A stretch of 32,254 nucleotides of DNA from Actinomadura bangladeshensis (lineage in GTDB: Bacteria; Actinomycetota; Actinomycetes; Streptosporangiales; Streptosporangiaceae). The position numbers and the translations under genes were made by a program. The number at the start of each line of letters is the position of its first letter. Within the stretch, counting starts at the first letter, position 1. Shown in pieces: positions 1-6,334 of this stretch. Under the pieces are notes generated by a model, which saw only the letters and a program-made list of their open reading frames with translations, ran no database searches and was not told where the DNA came from. The DNA is taken from contig NZ_SMJW01000080.1 in the NCBI RefSeq assembly GCF_004348335.1, forward strand, positions 1 to 32,254, written 5' to 3'.

Positions 1-26
1 GCTGACCTTGCGCCCCCGGGCCGGTG

Positions 27-2471
27 TCAGAGGCGGCGGGGGCCCATTTCGGCGCGGGGGCCGAGGGGGCGCTCCAGCGTCAGCGCCGCCCGGCGCACGG
101 TGGCGCCGCCCCCGTCCGCCATGACGGGGTCCAGTTCGAGGCGCGCCACCTCGGGCAGGTCGTAGCCGAGGCGGGACGCGCGCAGCAGCAACTGCTCGAG
201 CGCCGCCACCTCCACGGGTTCGGCACCGCGGTGGCCGAGCAGCAGCGGGGCGGTGCGGATCGCGCGGATCATCTCGGCGGCGTCCACGTCCGCGAGCGGC
301 GACAGGCGGTAGGCGCGGTCGTCCAGCAGCTCGGCGGTCTCGTCGGCGATGCCGAACGAGATCAGCGGGCCGAACGAGCGGTCCTCCCGGACCACGATGC
401 GGGTCGGCACGCCGTCGCCGCCGCCCGCGACCTCGATGCCGTAGCAGGCGAGCAGCTCGGCGGCCTGCTTCGGCGGGACGTCCACCGGGCCGCCGTCGCC
501 GTCGCCGAGCCAGCCCGCGACCAGGACGCGCGCGCGGGCGCGGTCGACGTCCTCGAACACCGGCGTGCGCCCCGTGGGGCGCTGCCGCCACTGCGCGTAC
601 CTGATCACGTACGCCAGCGCCCGGACGGCGTCCTCCGGCGAGGCGTAGGACGGTACCGAGCCCTCGGCGGGCATCCCGTCCGGGCCGGGGACGCGCAGCT
701 CGGCGGGCATGCCCTCGCTGCCCAGGTAGGTCGCCACGATCGGCTTCCCGCTGCCGCCGGCGAGCCGGAGGATCTTCTGCGGGACGCGGACGTCGTACCC
801 GCCGATCGTCGGCGGCGTGAACAGCGCCACGACGGCGTCGACCGTGTCGTCGGCGAGCGCGCCGGCGAGGGCGGCCTCGTAGTCGTCGGCGTCCGCGCGG
901 GGGCCGAGGTCGATGCGCGGCCGGACGTCCAGGCCGAGCGCGACGGCCTCGTCCTGCGCGAGCAGCCCGAGCGAGTTGGAGTTGTCGATGATCGCGATGC
1001 GGTCGCCGGCCGGGAGCGGCTGGTAGGCCAGCACCTGCGCGACGTCGAACAGCTCCGCCAGGTCCTCGACCCGGATGACGCCGGCCTGCTCGAACAGCGC
1101 GCTGACCGCGTGGTCGGGCAGCGTGAGGGCCTGCGCGGCGTGCCCGAGCGGGACGCCCTGCGTGCTGCGGCCGCTCTTCACCGCCACGATCGGCTTGCGG
1201 CGGCCGAGCCGGCGCGCCAGCCGCGCGAACTTGCGGGGGTTGCCCAGCGACTCCAGGTAGAGCAGGACGGCCTTGGTCGCCGGATCCTCCTCCCAGTACT
1301 GCATGAGGTCGTTGCCGGAGACGTCCGCCCGGTTCCCGGCCGACACGAACGTCGACAGGCCGAGGCCGCGTTCGGCCGTCCACTGCAGGATGGCGATGCC
1401 CAGCGCACCGGACTGGGAGAAGAAGCCCACCGGCCCCCGTCCCGGCATGGTCGGCGCCAGGGTCGCGTTGAGCCGCACGTCCGTGTCGGTGTTGGCGATG
1501 CCGAGGCAGTTGGGGCCGACGACGCGCATCCCATAGGCGCGTGCCAGGCTCACCAGCTCCTTCTGGGCGGCGCGTCCCTCCTCACCGACCTCGCCGAAGC
1601 CGGACGACACCACGACCAGCCCGCGCACGCCCTTGCCCGCGCACTGCTCCACGACCTCGTGGACGGCGTCGGCGCGGACGGCGACGACCGCGAGATCCAC
1701 ATCGTCCGGGATCTCCAGGACCGACGCGTACGCCCGCACGCCCGCGACCGCCACGGCCGTCGGGTGCACCGGGTAGACGGGCCCGGTGAAGTCCCCGCCC
1801 AGCAGGTTGCGCAGGACGGTCTGCCCGACGCTGTGCTCCGCGCGGCTCGCCCCGATCACCGCGACCGACCCCGGGAACAGCAGCCGCTGGATCGACCGCG
1901 ACTCGGCCCGGTGCTCGCGGGCCGTCATGACCTCCAGCGAGGTCTCGGTCGGCTCCAGGTCGAGGACGAGCTCGATCACGCCCTCCTCGAACCGCTGCTC
2001 GGCCCGGTAGCCGGCCTCCCGGAACACCCGCGTCATCCGCCGGTTGTCGGGCAGCACGCTCGCCACGAACCGCCGCACGCCGCGCTCCCGCGCCGCCGCC
2101 GCGATGTGCTCCAGCAGCACCGCGCCGAGGCCGCGGCCCTGGTGCGCGTCCTCCACCAGGAACGCGACCTCCGCCGTCTCCGGCCGCTCACCGAGCCGGT
2201 CATAGCGGACGACCGCCACCATCACCCCCGCGATCGTGGCGATCAGCGCGACACGCCGGTCGTGGTCGACGGTCGTGAAGTGCTCGACGTCACGGTCCGA
2301 CAGGTGCGGGCGCGGCGAGAAGAACCGGTAGTAGATCGACTCCGGGGACAGCCGCGCGTGGAACGAGCGCAGCAGGCCGGCGTCATCGGGCCGGATGGGA
2401 CGCAGATGGGCCGTCCCGCCGTCGCTCAGGACGACGTCGGCCTCCCACTGATCCGGATAACCCTCGGTCAC
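27..2471 (-). CDS. GNAT acetyltransferase fused to NDP-forming acyl-CoA ligase-like domains (actinobacterial Pat-type)
   Basis: This 814-residue protein has an N-terminal GNAT acetyltransferase domain (about residues 20-172) with the acetyl-CoA-binding loop QGRGLGA at 111-117. A CoA-binding Rossmann domain follows (it begins near FPGSVAVIGASR, 199-210), then succinyl-CoA-ligase-like domains to about 610 and a short ATP-grasp-like tail. GNAT-first order is the arrangement known for Streptomyces PatA-type protein lysine acetyltransferases, which acetylate and silence acyl-CoA synthetases; that role is inferred here. The ATP-grasp portion looks internally shortened around residues 681-691: the conserved end YRLSPLADVDAAE is present, but the usual lysine-bearing nucleotide-binding segment is missing. 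The ligase half is therefore probably not an active enzyme. The start is GTG without a clear Shine-Dalgarno sequence; TACCCT lies 7-8 nt upstream, which suggests a leaderless transcript. It is divergent from the PfkB kinase gene. Confidence 0.88.
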   Translation of the reverse strand: MTEGYPDQWEADVVLSDGGTAHLRPIRPDDAGLLRSFHARLSPESIYYRFFSPRPHLSDRDVEHFTTVDHDRRVALIATIAGVMVAVVRYDRLGERPETAEVAFLVEDAHQGRGLGAVLLEHIAAAARERGVRRFVASVLPDNRRMTRVFREAGYRAEQRFEEGVIELVLDLEPTETSLEVMTAREHRAESRSIQRLLFPGSVAVIGASRAEHSVGQTVLRNLLGGDFTGPVYPVHPTAVAVAGVRAYASVLEIPDDVDLAVVAVRADAVHEVVEQCAGKGVRGLVVVSSGFGEVGEEGRAAQKELVSLARAYGMRVVGPNCLGIANTDTDVRLNATLAPTMPGRGPVGFFSQSGALGIAILQWTAERGLGLSTFVSAGNRADVSGNDLMQYWEEDPATKAVLLYLESLGNPRKFARLARRLGRRKPIVAVKSGRSTQGVPLGHAAQALTLPDHAVSALFEQAGVIRVEDLAELFDVAQVLAYQPLPAGDRIAIIDNSNSLGLLAQDEAVALGLDVRPRIDLGPRADADDYEAALAGALADDTVDAVVALFTPPTIGGYDVRVPQKILRLAGGSGKPIVATYLGSEGMPAELRVPGPDGMPAEGSVPSYASPEDAVRALAYVIRYAQWRQRPTGRTPVFEDVDRARARVLVAGWLGDGDGGPVDVPPKQAAELLACYGIEVAGGGDGVPTRIVVREDRSFGPLISFGIADETAELLDDRAYRLSPLADVDAAEMIRAIRTAPLLLGHRGAEPVEVAALEQLLLRASRLGYDLPEVARLELDPVMADGGGATVRRAALTLERPLGPRAEMGPRRL

Positions 2472-2639
2472 GTACCCGAGGGTAAGGCACGGACCCCTCA
2501 GGCCCCGCGTGGGAAAAAACGGGCTTCCCCGGGTTTCGCTGCGCGTTCGAGACCTAATCCGGGCTCAAGAGCTGTTACGGTCGACCACACGCCCAGTGTT
2601 GCCGCTCGCGCGGGCCGTGTTGATCGAGGTGATGACTCC

Positions 2640-3563
2640 ATGACGCGCGTGGTCGTGGTCGGCGATCTTATGACAGACACCGTGGCGCGTGCCGCGTTCC
2701 CCTTGGCAAAGGGGAGCGACACGCCCGCCGCCGTGACGACCCACGGGGGCGGCTCGGGCGCCAACGTGGCCGCCTGGCTCGCCCTGGAAGGAGTCGAGAC
2801 CGCGTTCGTCGGACGCCGCGGCTCCGACATCGCGGGCCGGAACCGGGACATGGAGATGATGGGGTACGGCGTCGACGCCCGCCTCGTCATGGACCAGGAG
2901 CGTCCCACCGGCACCTGCGTGGTGATGGTCACGCACAAAGGCGACCGGACGATGCTGTCCGATCCCGGCGCCAACGGCGCGCTCCTCCCCGAGGACATCG
3001 AGCGCTGCAAAGACCTGTTCACGCAGGGCACCCACCTGCACCTGTCCGGCTACTCGCTGATCAACGAGGGCTCCCGGAAGGCCGCCATCCACACCCTGGA
3101 CCTCGCCCGCAAGGCGCAGATGTCCGTCTCCGTGGACGGCGGCTCGTCCTCCCCGCTCAAGCGGATGGGCGCCGAGCCCTTCCTCGAGTGGACGCAGGGC
3201 GCGCGCCTGCTCGTCGTCAACGCCAAAGAGGCCGAGATCCTCACTGGCCGCGACACGGCCGAGCAGGCCGCCAAGGTGCTGACCGCCTGGTACCCGCAGG
3301 TCGTCATCAAGAACGGCGCCGACGGCGCCCTCTGGTACACCAACGGCCGCCCCGAGCCCGTCACCGTCGCCGCCGAACCCGTCGACAAGGTCATCGACGG
3401 CACCGGCGCCGGCGACGCGTTCGTCGCGGGCTTCCTGCCGCCCTGGCTGGACGGCAAGCAGCCCGCCGACGCCCTCACCGCCGGCTGCCGCCTCGCCGCC
3501 CAGGCCATGAAGCACCTCGGCGCCCGCCCCACCCTCGACGTGGTCGACAACCAGATCAAGTAG
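2640..3563 (+). CDS. PfkB/ribokinase-family carbohydrate kinase
   Basis: This is a 307-residue cytoplasmic sugar or nucleoside kinase of the ribokinase (PfkB) fold, transferring phosphate from ATP to a hydroxyl of its substrate. The N-terminal strand VVVVGDLMTD and the glycine-rich GGGSGANVAAW segment (about 36-46) form the substrate side. Signature 2, DGTGAGDAF at 253-261, carries the anion hole and the catalytic base D259. The chosen ATG has GAGGTG about 8 nt upstream. The frame remains open for more than 2.5 kb upstream, but that part is antisense to the acetyltransferase gene and has no kinase similarity. The substrate cannot be assigned; ribokinase, fructokinase and adenosine-kinase-like activities are all possible. 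It converges on the LysR-type gene. Confidence 0.9.
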   Translation: MTRVVVVGDLMTDTVARAAFPLAKGSDTPAAVTTHGGGSGANVAAWLALEGVETAFVGRRGSDIAGRNRDMEMMGYGVDARLVMDQERPTGTCVVMVTHKGDRTMLSDPGANGALLPEDIERCKDLFTQGTHLHLSGYSLINEGSRKAAIHTLDLARKAQMSVSVDGGSSSPLKRMGAEPFLEWTQGARLLVVNAKEAEILTGRDTAEQAAKVLTAWYPQVVIKNGADGALWYTNGRPEPVTVAAEPVDKVIDGTGAGDAFVAGFLPPWLDGKQPADALTAGCRLAAQAMKHLGARPTLDVVDNQIK

Positions 3564-3603
3564 AGGGGTGTGCCGGCCCAGGGGGGCGACCTCCTGGAAC
3601 GCC

Positions 3604-3634
3604 CGGCGGCGACGCAGGCGATCTCACGCCGCCG
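3604..3634. terminator. Hairpin between convergent genes (possible bidirectional terminator)
   Basis: The inverted repeat CGGCGGCG (3604-3611) and CGCCGCCG (3627-3634) has a 15-nt loop and lies in the 79-nt gap between the convergent kinase and LysR-type genes. There is no T-tract, so a terminator role rests mainly on position. Confidence 0.35.
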
Positions 3635-3642
3635 TTGCGGTG

Positions 3643-4680
3643 TCAGGCGAGCGGGGTGTAGGTGCGGACGTCTTCCTTGACCGCCGCCCAGAGGCGGTTG
3701 AGAGGGTGGCCGGCGTCGTAGCGCTCCAGGTCGGCGCGCCGGACGAACGCGCCGGTCATCAGCTCGGCCTTGGGCTCCAGGTCGTCATGCAGCCGGATGG
3801 CGCGCAGGGGGGCCGCATCGGGGTCGTCCTGGGCGGCCATGCCGCGTCCGATCGACCCGGTGACGATCATGCAGCCGCGTACGAACCCCGACCGCAGCAG
3901 CGACAGCCCGTAGTGGACGTCGTCGATGTCGGCGACGACGTTGAGGCGCTCCCGGAAGTTCGTCCCGTACCAGGTGGCGAGCAGATCGGCGACCAGGCCG
4001 GCGGGCGGCAGCACCAGCGGGACGCGCCCGAGCCCGCTCGTCTCGACCGGCCTGTCCGGCAGCTCGTTCTCCGGCAGGTTGGTCAGCAGCAGCGCCTGGC
4101 CCCGCGCGTACTCGATGACCTCGTACTCCTTCAGGCGGAGGTCGCCCTCCGGGGTGCTGACGATGCTGCCGCACACGAGATCGACCTGCCGGTTCTCCAG
4201 GCGCGACCACACGTCCTTGGTGCGGACGTGGGCGACCTTGAACTCCACCTCCCGCTGCCGGAACTCCTCCGAAACCCGGTTCCAGGCCCGGGACACGATC
4301 GGCAGCGTGAACTCGGTGGTGCCGACGGTCAGCATCCGCCCGAGGCGGCGGCGGCTCAGATGAATGGACTCAAGCCATTTGTCGAACGTCATGCGCGCCC
4401 GCTCGACGGTGGTCTCGCCCGTGGGGGTGAACAGGTAGTCCTTGCCGCGCCCCTGCCGGACGGTCAGCACCTCACCGCACAGCATCTGGCTATTGCGGTT
4501 CAGGATGTCGAGCTGCTTCTGGACACTGGACTGCTCGCGCCCGAGAACCCGCGCGGCCCGCAGCGCCGACCCGGTCTCGTGCACCACCAGGAGGGTCCGC
4601 AGCTGATCGAACGTCATGTCGAGCAGCCCGGACGGGCAGTCCACAAGGGCATCGAGACTCGGTGACACGCTGAGGGACAT
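3643..4680 (-). CDS. LysR-family transcriptional regulator
   Basis: The 345-residue protein has an N-terminal winged helix-turn-helix (about 22-85, starting MTFDQLRTLLVVHETGS, with recognition-helix region REQSSVQKQLDIL). A LysR-type periplasmic-binding-like effector domain follows (about 110-340; MLTVGTTEFTLPIVSR begins it). Such proteins bind a dyad near their own or a neighbouring promoter and respond to a small ligand. The upstream start is used here, but an in-frame ATG at 4617 (MTFDQL) would give the usual LysR N-terminus, and neither start has a convincing ribosome-binding site. The control region 4681-4801 contains several strong dyads. The divergent side now holds only a hydrolase remnant about 600 bp away, so its original target may have decayed. 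Confidence 0.85.
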   Translation of the reverse strand: MSLSVSPSLDALVDCPSGLLDMTFDQLRTLLVVHETGSALRAARVLGREQSSVQKQLDILNRNSQMLCGEVLTVRQGRGKDYLFTPTGETTVERARMTFDKWLESIHLSRRRLGRMLTVGTTEFTLPIVSRAWNRVSEEFRQREVEFKVAHVRTKDVWSRLENRQVDLVCGSIVSTPEGDLRLKEYEVIEYARGQALLLTNLPENELPDRPVETSGLGRVPLVLPPAGLVADLLATWYGTNFRERLNVVADIDDVHYGLSLLRSGFVRGCMIVTGSIGRGMAAQDDPDAAPLRAIRLHDDLEPKAELMTGAFVRRADLERYDAGHPLNRLWAAVKEDVRTYTPLA

Positions 4681-4708
4681 TACTACCCGTTCCGCCGCCC
4701 CGCAGAAA

Positions 4709-4801
4709 TGGCCGTACGGCCAACTCAGCGGGAAATGATGACATTTCCCCCTGAACTTATCTCAAGATGTTCTTGCAAACAAGTGGACAGAGTTTTCTAA
4801 T
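4709..4801. promoter_or_regulatory. Dyad-rich control region upstream of the LysR-type gene, with a divergent promoter
   Basis: Three dyads are stacked here: TGGCCGTACGGCCA (4709-4722, perfect), GGGAAATG-ATGA-CATTTCCC (4730-4749, 8-bp arms) and CAAGA-TGT-TCTTG (4763-4775). A sigma70-like plus-strand promoter follows: TTGCAA (4773-4778), a 17-nt spacer and TCTAAT (4796-4801). The region is clearly AT-richer than its surroundings. The arrangement fits autoregulation by the LysR-type protein, with a divergent target promoter reading towards 5.3 kb. Regulator assignment is inferred. Confidence 0.5.
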
Positions 4802-4966
4802 CTCTAGGACACTTTCTCCCGAGCCGCTCCCCGCCGCCGTCATCCGTCCCACGCAGGACGGCGGCGTTCCGGGCGTGCCCCGGCGGTGCCGGCCGCCGGG
4901 GCCGCCGCTCGGCGCCCCGACTCCCGTTCGCCGCGGCCCTTCTCCGCCGCGGCGCCGGGGCAGGCC

Positions 4967-5002
4967 GCCGGCCCGTGCGCGGGGCCGCGCGCACGGGCCG
5001 GC
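4967..5002. repeat. Perfect 15-bp inverted repeat (hairpin)
   Basis: GCCGGCCCGTGCGCG (4967-4981) is followed after 6 nt by its exact reverse complement (4988-5002). There is no T-tract on either side. It would form a very stable stem-loop; its function is unknown. Confidence 0.6.
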
Positions 5003-5011
5003 ACGATCGTC

Positions 5012-5042
5012 CCGCCCGCGCCCTGCGGGGGCGCGCGGGCGG
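5012..5042. repeat. 10-bp inverted repeat (second hairpin)
   Basis: CCGCCCGCGC (5012-5021) pairs with GCGCGGGCGG (5033-5042) across an 11-nt loop, only 9 nt after the previous hairpin. The two together make a tandem stem-loop cluster. Confidence 0.45.
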
Positions 5043-5293
5043 CCGACGATCCCCCACCCGAGCACAACGCCCCCGGGTATGCCGACCCGGCCCCTCGGCA
5101 CCCCACGTGCCACGAACACCCGCAGAGCCGGCCGGTACCAACAGCACCCGGCGACACCAGACCGCGGTTCCAAGGAACCGAGGACCCCGACCGATGAATA
5201 TCTGGGCGCACGCAGGTCCATACGAAGACCGCACAACCAGGCAACTCACGCAACCGCCGCCCAGAGGAGCCAGAGCATGCCCGCCCAAACGAC

Positions 5294-5797
5294 ATGCCCC
5301 CGCGGCACGCGCCGGGCGAACCAGAGCCTGGATCGCCGCAGGACAAGGCCGTTCCGCCGGGTATCCGGCCTGATGCCCGCTTCGCCAATCGGCCCGATGT
5401 CCTGCGCTCGGACATTCCGTCGGGCGGCACCATGACCGCGCGTGGCGCGGCCCGTGTCTACGCCGCCCTGCTGGGCCACGTCGACGGGGTCGAACTGGTC
5501 TCGCCCGCTCGGCTCGCCGATATGGCCGCGGTGCACTACGAGGGCCTGGACGAGGTCATGGGTATGACGGCGACGTGGGCCTTTGGTTTCAGCACCTTCC
5601 GCCCCGGCGGCGTCCTCTCCCGGCCCGGATCGACTCTCGGCATGGTCGGCATGAACGGCTCGGCCGCCTACGCCGACATCGACTCCGGCGTGGCCGTCGC
5701 GGTGATGCGCAACCGCTTCAGCCCCGACATGGCGGCGGCGTCCCGTATCGACCGCATCGTCGGTGACCTCTTGCCCGCACAGAACCGATCGGAATGA
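5294..5797 (+). pseudogene. C-terminal remnant of a beta-lactamase-fold serine hydrolase
   Basis: From about 5370 the frame reads as the end of a class C beta-lactamase/esterase-type serine hydrolase: NRPDVLRSDIPSGG, then TARGAARVYAALLGHVDGVELVSP, the WAFGFS segment and GMVGMNGSAAYADIDSG, ending in VAVMRNRFSP. The N-terminal half with the catalytic SxxK and YxN motifs, some 200-250 residues, is absent, and the upstream DNA does not encode it in any frame. The first 25 or so residues after the ATG at 5294 do not look like family sequence, so this ATG is unlikely to be a genuine start. A truncated, non-functional gene is most likely. The stop codon overlaps the earliest possible start (5794) of the following PPOX-family gene. 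Confidence 0.7.
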
Positions 5798-5811
5798 TCA
5801 TGAAGGAACCC

Positions 5812-6309
5812 ATGCCTCGGCTCGACGAGCGTTTCAGCGATCCCGCAGCTCGGGCGGTGCCCTGGGCGACGACCCGGGCGGCGCTGGAGTCCGCACAACT
5901 GTCCTGGATCACGACCGTCCGCTCCGACGGGCGGCCCCATGTGACTCCCCTCGTGGCCGTGTGGCTCGATGAGGCGCTCTACTTCACGACAGGTCCCGAG
6001 GAGCAGAAGGCCGTGAACCTCGACGGAAACTCGCAGGTGGCCTTGACCACCGGCTGCAGCCGCTGGGACGAGGGGCTCGATGTGGTCGTCGAGGGCGTCG
6101 CCGAGCGTGTCACCGAGCGCGCCGTCCTCGAACGGCTCGCCGCCGCCTGGGCGGGCAAGTGGGACGGCCAATGGCAGTTCCACGCGACCGACGACGGCTT
6201 CTCCCACGCTGATGGGGGTGTCGCGCTGGTCTTCGCGGTGCGTCCGGCCAAGATTCTCGCCTTTACCAAGGGCGCCTTCTCGCAGACCGGTTACACGCCT
6301 GCCGAGTAG
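5812..6309 (+). CDS. Pyridoxamine 5'-phosphate oxidase-fold (PPOX/FMN-binding) protein
   Basis: The protein is 165 residues from the chosen ATG. The split-barrel flavin-binding fold is recognisable from LSWITTVRSDGRPHVTPLVAVWLDEALYF, then the TGPEEQKAVNL turn and a VVVEGVAERVTE strand. Family members bind FMN, F420 or haem and act as oxidoreductases or binding proteins; true PdxH activity is not implied. I chose the ATG at 5812 because AAGGA lies 4 nt upstream and family members usually begin with a short xLDxRFSDPxA leader. In-frame ATGs at 5794 and 5800 are alternatives. The first of these overlaps the stop of the hydrolase remnant (ATGA), so the two may once have been co-translated. Confidence 0.82.
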   Translation: MPRLDERFSDPAARAVPWATTRAALESAQLSWITTVRSDGRPHVTPLVAVWLDEALYFTTGPEEQKAVNLDGNSQVALTTGCSRWDEGLDVVVEGVAERVTERAVLERLAAAWAGKWDGQWQFHATDDGFSHADGGVALVFAVRPAKILAFTKGAFSQTGYTPAE

Positions 6310-6334
6310 CCCCGCCCCGTCCACCCGCGCCACA

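Larger units (their letters stand above)
4802..5293. other. Gene-poor, very GC-rich stretch
   Basis: No frame here has recognisable protein similarity. The open frames are proline/arginine-rich and look like noise from extreme GC content. The stretch holds the two hairpins listed separately and a small stem CGGTTC-CAAG-GAACCG (5165-5180). It separates the promoter-like element at 4773-4801 from the serine hydrolase remnant, and may be the eroded 5' part of that gene plus its leader. Confidence 0.45.

Noticed and set aside
24..2639. Very long open plus-strand frame running into the PfkB kinase gene
   Set aside because: It is antisense to the acetyltransferase-ligase gene, rich in Arg/Asp/Gly/Val as expected for a GC-biased shadow, and has no family similarity before residue 1 of the kinase.
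5161..5180. T-loop-like GGTTC with a short stem, possibly a tRNA
   Set aside because: The GGTTCCAAGGAACC sequence is a simple small hairpin; no acceptor, D or anticodon arms can be folded around it.
4757..5435. Several overlapping proline/arginine-rich frames on both strands
   Set aside because: No frame shows a domain, a credible ribosome-binding site or a codon bias distinct from the other frames; they arise from extreme GC content and lack of stops.
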